Source: Loxodes magnus
Taxonomy: Eukaryota; Ciliophora; Karyorelictea; Loxodida; Loxodidae
Reading direction: 5' to 3'
Assembly (NCBI GenBank): GCA_946699065.1
Contig: CAMPDV010000257.1
Span: 186,001 to 250,000 of the forward strand
Length of the DNA stretch: 64,000 nt
Shown here: positions 8,780 to 19,707 of the stretch, in pieces
Layout of the letters: each line of letters starts with the position of its first letter
How positions within the stretch are numbered: the stretch's first letter is position 1
Made by a program: the position numbers and the translations under genes
Notes under the pieces: model-generated
What the model was told of the DNA's origin: nothing
What the model saw: the letters and a program-made list of their open reading frames with translations, nothing else
Databases searched by the model: none

Positions 8780-11611
8780 TCACAATATCTAATTTTATTC
8801 TACCTACGTATTTTATTCCCCTTCGGTTTTTTAATATTCCTAATTTATTTTTTTTGAAATATCTATAAGTTAAAGGACTAACTATTATTTATTTTTTATT
8901 TATTTTTTTTCAACTTTGCTTTAAAGTTGGAAAAGTTTGCGCAATAAATTCTAGTTTATTTCTTATAATTTTAGTAAAGACAAATTTTAGCTTCCTTACT
9001 GGCCTGCTTCTTTTAAGTTGCTTTCTGAAATAGAAGTTTTCTCTAATAATCAATGAATAAATTATTCTATCTTCTCAATAGAAATTTTAATCTCGTCTTG
9101 ATCCTTGATAGGTTGAAGCTATTATTACTATATTTGCTGATTTAAAACTTAATCAATTAATTTTTCGAATTAAATCTGAGTATTTTGCATTTCTTGTTAA
9201 TTCTAATTATTTTCATTTACTTTTTGCTCTTCGTTATTTTAATTTGCTTCTTTTTTTACTTAATTTTCAATGAGCTATTATTTCTTCTTAATTATTATTT
9301 AAAAAACTTCTTTTTTAATATTTTGATCTTTAAATTCAATCTCATTAAGTATTCATTTCTCATCAATTTCTTAAAGTTATACTTATCCTTTTTTATATTG
9401 TTCGATTTAGTTTTCATAATTTTTACATTCTTACAATTACTAAACTTTTTCTTGCCATCCTTCCTTTTTTTCTTGCTGAAGTTGATTTATAATTAGATCG
9501 ATGTAATTCAATACGTTTTAGCTTTCCGTTGGAAATAATTAAATTTTTTACAAATTATTATGAATTTCCATTAATTGATGAATTTTTTCCAGTGCTTATG
9601 AAGTTGCGTCCATTATTTCTTGAAAGCTTATTTAAATTATACACTCTGTCAATGATCTATTTTCCTACGCTTCTAAATATTTACTTTTTAAGTTTTATAT
9701 AGTTTCGTAAGAAGTTTCCTTTTTTTAAATATATCTAAACGATTCTTATTTGTGCATTTTAGTTGAACAGTTCTTCGTGCAATGTTTACAGTTTCCTTCT
9801 CAATCCATTTATGTGCAGTAAATTTTGCAAATCAACCAACAATCGACATGACAAGTTTCTTCACACACTATGCAATTATTACAATAAGTCTTAATCTTGA
9901 GAATTTATTTATCATTTAGTTCCTATTTTTCCTTTCTCGTTTTTGTTACTTGCATCATATAATTTTAATTATTTTTTATTTATTCCATATTCAGCACTAA
10001 ATGTTTAAAGTTCTCTTTTAAAATATTCATGTTATCTAATCTCTCTTATAATTTTATCTTTATCATTCTCATGCTATCTTGTAAATCATTCTATAACTTT
10101 ATTACTTCTGCTGATAGCATTAAGCTCTTATCCTTTAATAATAAAAGTTTTTACTAAAATAGTTCTTCAAAACTTATCATGTTTTTATTTCATGCACACT
10201 CATCTACAAATTCTCTTTACTAAGTAAAAATAGCAGCGTTATTAAATCTAAAGTAAAATGGTTTTTAAATTATTTTCACTATTTGCGAAAATTGAGTTCC
10301 TTCTTCTTAAAGAGTTTGAAGTATTACTGGCTCACTTCCGTCATCAAATGTCAATATTACCACAAAATTTTCCGCTATGTCTTTTCCGAAAATTTCGAAT
10401 AGCTTGAAGTAAATATATTGCTCAAATACGCTTAATCTTATATCAGACGATTTTATTACAAAGAATACAGCTGTCAAGTTTCTTATTTTATTTTGAAATA
10501 ATTAGCCTATTTACTACATTGTTTTGTTGTCTTCTTCTATTCCTCTTGTATCACCAATACCAGGAGTATCCAATATTGTAACAGAAGGAACTCCTAGTTT
10601 TAAACTCCCGATATGATATTCAGTAACTTCTGATGTTTATGATCATGCTTAATTTTTATTAAAGTTCTCTACAATACATTTGAGACGATATTAATCTTCG
10701 AACTAGACATTCTAGAGATAATTAACAAATGAATTTATGAAGGATGTTTTACCACTTCCAGTTTTCCCTATTATTAAAATGTATTTCTAATCCTCATCAT
10801 TTAATGCTTTTTATTGCTTATATAAATAAACTTTCTTTTCCTCATCTATTAGTTCGAATAACCGATGAATAGTTTCATGTCTTAGGATTGTTTAATTTGA
10901 ACTAAAGTATAATTTATCGAGTCTTTCTATTTAATCCATTTCCTACTGATTTCCAATAAAAGTTATTTCAATTTACTTTTAATTATTTTCTGATTTATCA
11001 GATATTTCGTATTAAATATTAAGGCTATGGATCAGATTTACTTCTTTTATCATTTTTTATCAAAATTATAAAATTATTTAATTGCAGTAATCATATTTCT
11101 TTGTCTATTTCAACAGAACTTTCATATTCTAATTTATTATTTATTATTCTTACTGTTGGTTTTATTGTTGATTATTCATCTATTTTTATTTTTTCTTTGC
11201 TTATCTAACTTTTCCTATATCATTCACATCAAAAACAGGTTTAAAATTGAGTTTTATGCTTCTTAACTAAGGAAGTTCGTTTTCTTATAAATGTTCAAAA
11301 TCCTTTTGAGTAAATCCAAGGGATAAAAATTTCTATTCTAGTTCTTATAACTCAAAGTTCTTAATTCATTTGGTTTCTTCTTCTGCTTACACAATATTTT
11401 TTCCAGTTTCCTTTTGCAGTTATATCCACAAAGATCTTATTTTAATAATTTAAACTGAAGTGAATACATTCTAATTTTCAGCGTTCTTTTGAGTTCTCAT
11501 TTCTTCGAAGTCACCAATGATATAATCATTTTTAAAAGATTCGATTTCTATTTATAAATCACTAAATTTTTTTTCAAGCTCAGCTAGATCATAAAGCTAT
11601 AACCAAGCCAT
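8780..11611 (-). CDS. P-loop GTPase with coiled coils and Cys/His-rich segment
   Basis: One uninterrupted frame of 943 codons plus a TGA stop at 8780-8782 (a second TGA follows at 8774). Residues ~1-280 are a charged helical N-terminus starting MAWLQLYDLAELEKKF. Then come a Walker A/G1 motif, IIGKTGSGKTSFINSF (about 10721-10770), and a G3 motif, DTPGIGDTRG (about 10541-10570). A TFDDG sequence stands where G4 is expected; a canonical NKxD was not found. A Cys/His cluster, CNNCIVCEETCHVDC followed by CTQMDWEGNCKHCTKNC (about 9775-9875), comes after a coiled coil and is typical of a widespread uncharacterised eukaryotic GTPase family related to AIG1/septin-like GTPases. The C-terminal third is Gln/Glu-rich coiled coil. 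Several Trp codons are TGA and many Gln are TAA/TAG. The cellular role is unknown. Confidence 0.85.
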
Positions 11612-12955
11612 TTAAAATTCTAAAATAATTCTGAATTAAAGCATTAAAATAAATTTAAATATAAAGGTATAAAATAAATCAATATTAACACTTAGAAATA
11701 TCTAATTTTATTAACTTGTGAAAATAGAGTATATCAGCATAACTTTGATTTAGGAATGTAGTTATTTAAGTAAAAAGTTCATTAAATGAATATATATCTA
11801 AAAAATAGCTCAGTTCTTTATCTTATTCTATAAACTTTATTTTTTCAATGCTTTAGATAACTAAAAAAATAAATTTTTAACTTTGGATATAATTTCTTTA
11901 AAAGATCTAACATAAAATATAACTTAAATTTTTTTATACTGTAAACTTTTTACATTAAAAACAAAATATAAATTGATTTTATTTTCGTTATCTCATCACT
12001 TAATAAACATGCAAATTTTAAAATTAAAGTGCTTAAAAATTTATTAGCTTATAGATATATAGTTCGATTTTTAATAAATGGTTTCTAATAGAAACTAACA
12101 TTTCGTTAACAAAATGAAAATATGTAAACAGAAAGGAAACGAAAGAAAAAATAAATTTGACTCAAAGAAGTACCTAAGATTCAATTTGAGTTTAGAGAGT
12201 TAAAATTTCAAAAAATTTGAATCAAAATGTTACAAAATTTACTCTAATTATTTAAAAGATAAACTTAATAAAATAAAATTTGAAAAGTATTCTGGTGATT
12301 AGATCTAGAAATGAAACATTTTTAAATTTAGCAGATAAAAGTATTAATAACTGGGATTTGATTTATAGGAAGAAATAAAGAAAAACAAACTGAAAATAAT
12401 CAAGACACATGAAGTTGAAGATCCTAGCAATTTTGAAGTGCATTCTTGTTTTAAACACTTGACTTTTTAATCTTGATGATCCTATTAATAGTGGTACCAT
12501 GCTAATTCTTTTTTTTTATAATATAAATTTAAAAAAACTTTATTAAAAATTTTATTTCTATCTAGAAATAATTTTCTCTCACATGCTAACTAAAATAAAG
12601 TTAAATAATAAAAAAAATGAATTTTTTATTTAAAATAAACTTTTTATATCTATATATTATAATTTCTCTCTAATTTAGGAAATTAAATAAAGAAAATATG
12701 ATTATCGAATACATTATTTATGCTCAAATAAGAAATTTAAAATATTTTTATTGAGCTAAAAAAACTAAAAAAAAGATTAATGTTTAAGAAATTTTTTTAG
12801 GCTTTAATCTAATTAAGAGTTAATATAAGAATATATAATAATACTTACCTATATCTCAAAAAATGAGAAAATTAAAATTTATAAAATGATTAAAAGCTAA
12901 CTTCATAGATTTAATTTAACTTTAAGCTTTTTTAAATTAAAAATTAGTTTCTTCA
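11612..12955. other. AT-rich intergenic region upstream of the GTPase gene
   Basis: No motif-bearing gene. A weak plus-strand coding-like stretch around 12305-12420 (ETFLNLADKSINNWDLIYRK) has no recognisable homology. The GTPase promoter presumably lies within the first few hundred bases, but no specific element can be named. Confidence 0.4.
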
Positions 12956-13441
12956 TTTTATTAATAAATAAATAAATAAATTTGATTATAGAGCGCGTAG
13001 CACTCTCGTTGGTGCGCAGCTCTTTAAAAAAATGTTTCATACCGACAAGAATGTTTCTTACTGATAAAATTATCAGATACTGATAAAAATGTTCAATACT
13101 GATATAGTTTTAGAATACTCGTAATCTTTAATACTTACTGGAGGTCCAAGGACGTGGCAGGATTGTGACTCATTGCATCACCAAAGCAGAGGACGACATG
13201 TGTCAATTATGGGTTCTTAAATTCCCCGCCTCTGATGAAGCTTGCAATATTATTTCTTTTTTGTTCCAGTATTAAGAATAAACGAACCAAGTCAAGCCAA
13301 CGTCGAAGGTCTAAGGATCTTATGTCTCGAGGCCAAACCAAAGCAGAGGAAGACATAAAGTCGATTATGGGTACTTAACTTCCCCAACCTCTGATGAAGA
13401 TGACCTTTCTGTTCACCTTCGAACAACTATGGCGGTTTTAA
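12956..13441 (-). mobile_element. SINE-like element with 5S-rRNA-like head, copy A
   Basis: Read on the minus strand, it starts AAAACCGCCATAGTTG at about 13441 and contains ATCAGA followed shortly by GGGGAAGTTAAGTACC. It runs through a unique body and ends in the hairpin block AGAGCTGCGCACCAACGAGA...GTGCTACGCGCTCTATAATC (about 12987-13025) with a run of ATTT units at 12963-12983. The GCCATA block and the ATCAGA-n-GAAGTTAAG block resemble the start and the conserved internal loop of 5S rRNA, which suggests a 5S-derived (SINE3-type) head. The distance between the two blocks is longer than in 5S rRNA, so the assignment is tentative. The inverted partner is at 14362-15036. Confidence 0.6.
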
Positions 13442-13829
13442 AAATTATAATAATAAACTTTTAATTTTTTTACAAAGAGAAAGATAATTTTAGCTGAAGA
13501 AATAAAAAATTAAATTTAAATCATATAATTTTATTATGAAACTTCAATTAGCTAACTGAATAATTTCAATTGATAATAGAATGCTACAATAACTAAGTTT
13601 TTGCTAATTATGCTTAAATTGGATAAAGAATTTTTCTTTGCTTTAAATTTTCGGGGAAATTTTTTATGAATTTTGATTGATATAAATAATTTTGAAATTT
13701 AACTAAAGGATTATATATATAATTTTAGTTTAATTATCTTCTAATTTACAGACTAAATTCATATAAATTTTTTTGTTTTTATTTTTTTTATTTCCAACAA
13801 AAAGGAGCAAAACAACTTTTTTAAAATAG

Positions 13830-14258
13830 TCTTAAATAAATAAACAAAAATGATTATAGAGCGCGTAGCACTTCATTGGCGCGCAGCTCTTTCAATATTA
13901 ATATTTAATATTAAGAAAATGTTCTCATGTTTCTTGTTAAAATTCTAGAGATCCGATGAGTCATGTCAGCTTCTCCAAATGGGGAATCTTCTTATTAAAA
14001 ATTATTCTAAAATCTTGAGTCAAATACTTCAGTCTTCTTGAATAAGGTTCAAATAAGAGATAGTTATTAAGTCGGTAATTAGAAGGCCTATCAGTCAAAC
14101 TTTCATACTTCTAGATAGAATCCTCGGGGTAAGTTAGGTATGTCTCAACGGAGCTTATCCACCCTTCTCCGTGGTGATATCTAGTGCGAGATTACTCGCA
14201 ATGTAGTATATACTGAACCAGATTACCTACTAGTTTGGATGACGCGGCCGACATCCAT
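13830..14258 (-). mobile_element. SINE-like element, family D, copy 2
   Basis: A minus-strand copy of the element at 2846. The 3' hairpin is at about 13859-13893 (loop side CACTTCATTGGCGCGCAGC) with an (ATTT)-like tail to its left. The 5' head is at about 14150-14258, with the stem TGCGAG-TAAT-CTCGCA near 14187-14202 and a head hairpin GGATG...CATCC. It lies between the two inverted SINE copies at 12956 and 14362. No coding capacity. Confidence 0.65.
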
Positions 14259-14361
14259 TTTTTTATAAAAATATTTTAAACACAAAAGATTAGAAAATAT
14301 CATTTTTTAACTTTCATAATTATTAAATTTATTAGTGTAAAAGCTATTTATTATATTTTTT

Positions 14362-15036
14362 TTAAAACCGCCATAGTTGCTCGAAGGTGAACAACAAGGT
14401 CATCTTCATCAGAGATTGGGGAAGTTAAGTACCCATAATCGACTTTATGTCTTCCTCTGCTTTGGTTGGCCTCGAGACATAAGATTCTTAGACCTTCGAC
14501 ACTGGCTTGGCTTCGTTTATTTTTAATTCTGGAACTAAAAAGAAATAATATTGCGAGCTTCATCAGAGGTGGGGAATTTAAGTACCCATAATCGACTTTA
14601 TGTCTTCCTCTGCTTTGGTTGGCCTCGAGACATAAGATTCTTAGACCTTCGACACTGGCTTGGCTTCGTTTATTTTTAATTCTGGAACTAAAAAGAAATA
14701 ATATTGCGAGCTTCATCAGAGGTGGGGAATTTAAGTACCCATAATTGACACATGTCGTCCTCTGCTTTGGTGATGCAATTAGACACAATCCTGCCATGTC
14801 CTTGGACCTCCAGTAAGTATTAAAGATTACGATTATTCTAAAATTATATCAGTATTGAACATTTTTATTAATACTGAATAATTATGCCAGTATTGAACAA
14901 GGTTTATCAGTATCTGATAATTTTATCAGTAAGAAACATTCTTGTCAGAATGAAACATTTTTTTTAAAGAACTGCGCACCAACGAGAGTGCTACGCGCTC
15001 TATAACCAAATTTATTTATTTATTTATTTATATAAA
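14362..15036 (+). mobile_element. SINE-like element with 5S-rRNA-like head, copy B
   Basis: Same family as copy A but on the plus strand, so the two form a large inverted repeat with the 5' heads facing each other and both tails outward. It starts TTTAAAACCGCCATAG at 14361, carries ATCAGAGATTGGGGAAGTTA at 14408, and ends in the hairpin block at about 14969-15005 plus four to five ATTT units to 15030. It is longer than copy A because an internal unit of about 153 bp is tandemly duplicated (14404-14710). The 148-codon minus-strand open frame across it is only this repeat read through and is not a gene. Confidence 0.6.
14404..14710 (+). repeat. tandem duplication, two units of ~153-154 bp
   Basis: The sequence starting CTTCATCAGAG recurs at 14404, 14558 and 14711, giving spacings of 154 and 153 bp. 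The two full units are almost identical. The inverted partner copy (12956-13441) has only one unit, so the expansion happened in copy B. Each unit contains the 5S-like GAAGTTAAG or GAATTTAAG segment, so the duplication also multiplies the putative internal promoter-like box. Confidence 0.85.
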
Positions 15037-16251
15037 TTATAAGAATCAATTTTAAATTATTTTTAATATTAAAAAAATCATTTTCTATGATTATTCCACT
15101 TTTACACATTTTAAGCTTCAACATCATTTTCTTTGAGATAAAATATTCTCAATAATTTATCAATTTATATACTTTTTGGATTAAGAAGTTGTTTCACACA
15201 ATCCTAAAGTAAAAATTATTTTAAAGTTAAGTTGATTATTTAAATTTCTATTAGATCCACAACAATATAGATTTTTAAATTTTGAAGACTTCTTTGAATT
15301 TATAAGTTTAGATAATCTAATTTTATAATTTTTTCTTTTTATCATATTCAGTACTTAACACTAATAAATAAGAATCTTACTCTAAGTAAATAAAGATTAG
15401 ATTAGTTAATTTGTATTTAATTCATAATTTTTATTAATTTTAGCTTGCTACAATAAATTAAATATTAGAACTACTAAATCTATAAGGATTTATATAATAT
15501 GGCAACTATATAGCTTTACATTTTGTCTTTTTATCATGATTCATGCTACCTTTCATACTTTTTTATCTAAATGAATGCTAATCACAATCTATTATTTTTT
15601 TATTTCTAAATTGCTTTATTATTTTATCTAGTTAACTATATAATCATTTTAAATAATTCTAAATGTAAGCAAAAATAGTTTTTAAAATAAGCTAAAGCTT
15701 GTATTTTTATATTCAAGTTAGTAAGAATATAAAAAGACACTAAATTTGATTGCTGTATTCTAATTTTCATGCTTAATAATTAAAAAATAGCTAAATCTTT
15801 TGTTTCTCATTTTATAATATTTTATAAATTCTGCTTTACTTTGATATCGATTTCGTATTTTAAATTATCTTCTATGATGTAAAATTATTTTATTTTGATC
15901 CTTTAAAATTATAATAGTTTATGCATATTAATAAATAGATTTTTAAGATTAAAATTATCAAAATTCAAAAATAAAAGATTAAGCTTTACAGAGGGAATTT
16001 AAATTAAAAAATTAAGCCTTATAAGTTAAGTGAGTAGATTAAGATATTTATTTTAGATTTGTACTATTTAAAAAATAGACTTAATAGATATTTATACAGT
16101 ACATTATATGTTTCTATTTATATTGATATTCAAAGTGCTTTAATTAGGGATAAATAAATGAAATATCATTGATTTGATTGTTTTCTTATATTCTGCTTTA
16201 ACCTTGATTAATAGTAGAAATCAACAAATTTTATTGATTTAAAATGCGCAT
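15037..16251. other. AT-rich intergenic region
   Basis: No repeat end, motif or persuasive coding stretch was seen. Confidence 0.5.
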
Positions 16252-16864
16252 TCAAGAAAACATTGTAAGTATTAAAAACTTTTTTAATTTAAAGAATTAT
16301 AAAAGTTTAGTTTTAGCTTGTTGGAATATTTCCTTTTCGTTTATAATTTGTTTGTCTATTTCTAAATAAATTCTCAATCCAGTTTGAAGAATATCATTTC
16401 CCTTACTATTGAAAATTTACCCAATTTGATTAGTCGTTATTACAAAGTTTAACTGACTTCTCAAACTTAAGGTTTATGCCTTTTTTAATTTTTAAGTGTT
16501 TCCATATACTTCTAAATATAAGCTCCTTAACTTTAAACAAATGACTTATTAATATAAAATTAGTTTTCTTTTACTAGATAAATAAAGAAGATATTTCTAT
16601 TACTTCATTTTATTTAAGAATAAGTCTTTATATTCTTTAATTTATGCTTATTCTAAGCAAAAAACTTAGCTTTCTTAATATTAAACTCTATAGTTTAATA
16701 TTATTTCCTGTTTCTTAGTCTTATTTAATCTTATAGATTAGGAAGCAAGTCTATTATTTAGAAGCATAATCTTCAGAATTTTGATCTTTTTGTTTCGAAC
16801 GGGTCAATGATAAAAATCAGGATGTGCAAAGAAGCAAGAAAGGCGAAAATAAAAACAAAGACAT
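16252..16864 (-). CDS. possible small secreted or membrane protein, gene structure uncertain
   Basis: On the minus strand an ATG at 16864 begins a signal-peptide-like sequence, MSLFLFSPFLLLCTSW, followed by a charged region. Towards the 3' end, a different frame gives the best coding-like sequence (QLNFVITTNQIGQIFNSKGN, then RIYLEIDKQIINEKEIFQQA) and runs to a TGA at 16252-16254. Joining the two needs at least one frame change. A short GT...AG intron in the region 16440-16530 is possible (several 17-30 nt candidates exist) but could not be fixed. No homology is recognised. Because any frame looks open under this code, confidence is low. Confidence 0.3.
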
Positions 16865-17684
16865 AGTTAAGCAAATATAATATTTAGATTTAATTTAAAT
16901 ATATATTTACTAATTAAAAGCATGAAGTTTATTATTGCTTAAGTGCTATAAATACATTTATAAGGATTTTATCAAAAAAAGTTGTAGAAGCCAGAAATAT
17001 TAAAAATAAGAATATAATAAAGGATATAATTAACTATTATATGACATTATATTAAAAAACAACCACTTGATGTTTGTATTACAAAAATGATAAATAGGCG
17101 TAAAATGGAGATTGTAGTTATTAAAGCTAATTAGGCTTCAAAAGAGTTCAATTCGTTTCTTTCATAACTATATAAATTTAAATAATTTGAAGATATTAAT
17201 ATCTAAGCTTTTTATACTAAAAATAAATAAAATAAATATAAATTAAATTTTAACTGATCATATTGAATTTTATTTAAAAGCTTTCTTTGTCAAAGATAAA
17301 AATATGGGTTAAGTATATTTATTAGGAATCTAATTCACAATCAATTATCAAATATATTTGAGCATATTTAATTACCAAAAGTTAAGTTTTTATATTTATG
17401 AAACAAAAAAATGATTGAAAGATTTACTTATGCTTGCTAATATAAGCTTACTTAGAAATATTACTGTTTTATTCTATTTTTTATTTAACATTTCTAAAAA
17501 TATCAAAAGTGAGCTTCAATTATAATAAAATAAAAAAAACCATTTATACCCATGTTGATATTTATTATTAGGTTTGCCTGAAAAACTTAACAAAATAAAG
17601 TTAAATTGTGCTTAAAAATAAAGCAATAATTTTTTAAAATCCATTTAAAGTTCATTGCTTTTTCTTATATATCAAATAAAGAAA

Positions 17685-18799
17685 TCATATAAACTTTTAT
17701 CCAGGCCAAACGTAGAATATTATGACTCTTCTTAGCATTTATTATTCAATCTTACTGAAAACTCTATTTTAATGAACCTATAACTAATTATAACCTTGTT
17801 AAATGATTTTAACAGGTGTTTAATCACCTTCTGACTTGCTTACTTTAGTATCTCCTTTTTACCTTTCGAATTCTCTATTCATTTCACTTTTTGATTAAAA
17901 TAATTTTTTAGATTACCTTTATTATTTTCTAAGTTAGGAATTATTTTTTATATAATTATCTGTTCTGCCAGGAAAGAATTTGCAGATTTAACATCATTTA
18001 TTTCCATATTTTTGAATACACTATCTAAGTAATTACTCCTCTTACTCTTTCCATGGAGTTTTAATAAAATTTGGATTAAAATTATTTAACCATCTATCTC
18101 TACACTTCTTGTAATTTTTGTTTTAGATACCAAAATCCTTTTCTATATTCTAAGCTATTAATATTCATGACTGGATTCCATATATTTCTACCAAAATTCT
18201 TAAAGCTTAATCTTCTTGTTGAGTCCAATACTACCTTTACATTTAAAATTATATTAATTTGATCTACAACTTTTTGAAGCCTACTTATATATATTTAACC
18301 TTAATAGAATTAGGTTTATGCAATACTTTAACTAATTTAAATTTAATTATTTTAATTCTAAACCAATCATTTACTAAGTATATATCTATATAAATTTGGA
18401 AATAAATTATCGCTTTAATTGATACCTTTTCTTAACTATGAATTCATTTTTCTTTCTATGACTTTAAGAAGTTTTGAAAGGGGAAATTTTGCTTTTTATT
18501 ATGGTTAATTAAGTTTAAACCTTTTCCTTACCTATTTCTCTAATTTATCAACTCTTCTATTTTTAACTTTTGCTTGTACCTTATTCTTTAAATTTATTGA
18601 TATCAGATTATCTAAATTCTTCTATATATTTTGCTAATTTTTAAATTTGCTCTGGTGTTTTGTAACTGATTTAATTTCAAATGAGTAAACTCTATTATTC
18701 ATCAAAGATATTAAAAATATAGAACTTAATAAATGAAATTAGTTTTTCTCTATTATATCATAACTTAACTATTTCTTTAGCCTATTTAATACTTAACAT
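17685..18799 (-). CDS. R2R3-type Myb DNA-binding protein
   Basis: Two Myb repeats are read at about 18227-17940. R2 starts WTQQEDQALRILVEIYG; its next conserved Trp, exactly 19 residues later, is a TGA codon at 18167-18165, and its third Trp is in KKCRDRWLNNF. R3 has TPWKEQEEQLLRQCIQKYGN, then KW, then KFFPGRTDNYIKNN, the diagnostic end of R3 recognition helices. The frame continues to a TGA at 17685-17687. An upstream exon in another frame (start MLSIKQAKEI at 18799, then KTPEQIQKLAKYIEEFR) can be joined by a 17-nt GT...AG intron, GTAAATGATTGGTTTAG, near 18380, whose length restores the frame. Likely a nuclear sequence-specific regulator. The Myb domain is secure; the exon join and start are inferred. 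Confidence 0.75.
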
Positions 18800-19707
18800 T
18801 TTCCTTTATATATATCTAGAAAAGTTGCAGTTGCCTTAGTTTAAAGAGCTAGAATTTTAAGTATTCTAAATCAAAATTTTTTGTATTTTTCTTTATTTTA
18901 TTTTATCAAAAAGTCTTAAGACAACAGTAAATATTCCACGCAGGTATTTATGATCTTTTTATTTAGATAATGCAATCTCAGTTGCTTATGAAATAATTAT
19001 ATAACGAGATTAATAGATTTCTATATATTATCTTATTTATGCAATTCTTCACAGTTCAAAATTTAAATTTCTATGAAACTAAAATAAAACCTTTCTCTTC
19101 TATTATTCATAACTACTTAAACTACACTTATCCTTCATTAATTTACCATCATTTAATTTTCTCATCATTATTGTGCTAATTTAATTCTTGCTATTATGGA
19201 AGATTGAATTAGCTATACTTCTGTTATTTGATAAATTTAGATTAATAGAAAAATAAAAAGTTTTATATAGATTATGTGAAATAATTCTTTAACTAATATA
19301 CCAATAAAAAGAAAATTGAAACTTTATATTTTTCCTTTCTATGAGTAAATTACAAATTTTCCTAGTCAAATTTAGTTTTCATCGCATTATAAATTCTACT
19401 TGGGTAATTATTTGAAGGACATGAGGACTAATAGGAGAAATTAAATTTGCGTTGTATTTAATATATTTGGTTATCTTATAATTAAAGGATTTCTCCTTTT
19501 TTATTTATCCTTTTATTTAATCTGCTATCTTTATAAACTATTTTCATTTTTACTCTTATAAAAGTTTTAAGGTTCTCTTTGCTTTTTAAAATCAAATGGT
19601 TGTGATTTTTTGGTTAAATTCTTAGTGTTTTTTAATTTTTATAAGGTATATCCAATTTGCTGATCTGATTAAATTTAATTATTTTTTATAAAATAAATAG
19701 TTTTAAA
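18800..19707. other. intergenic region between divergent genes
   Basis: Lies between the 5' ends of the minus-strand Myb gene and the plus-strand gene at 19708, so it should contain both promoters. AT-rich; no specific element can be named. Confidence 0.4.

Noticed and set aside
9185-9496. 103-codon hydrophobic plus-strand ORF
   Set aside because: Antisense of the Gln/Glu/Lys-rich C-terminal part of the GTPase gene.
13380-13441. Hammerhead ribozyme (CTGATGA motif in the SINE)
   Set aside because: The required downstream GAAA and flanking stems are not in place.
14150-14258. tRNA gene or tRNA-derived SINE head
   Set aside because: A sequence resembling GGTTCAG occurs, but there is no cloverleaf, no proper A box and no anticodon stem.
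14351-14797. 148-codon minus-strand ORF with an internal amino-acid repeat
   Set aside because: It only reads through the 153-bp tandem unit of a non-coding SINE-like element; the other arm does not keep it open.
12956-15036. DNA transposon with terminal inverted repeats
   Set aside because: No transposase is present, and the same terminal hairpin ends single, non-inverted elements and a LINE fragment followed by (ATTT)n, which fits retroelement 3' ends better. Kept open as a finding, not as the call.
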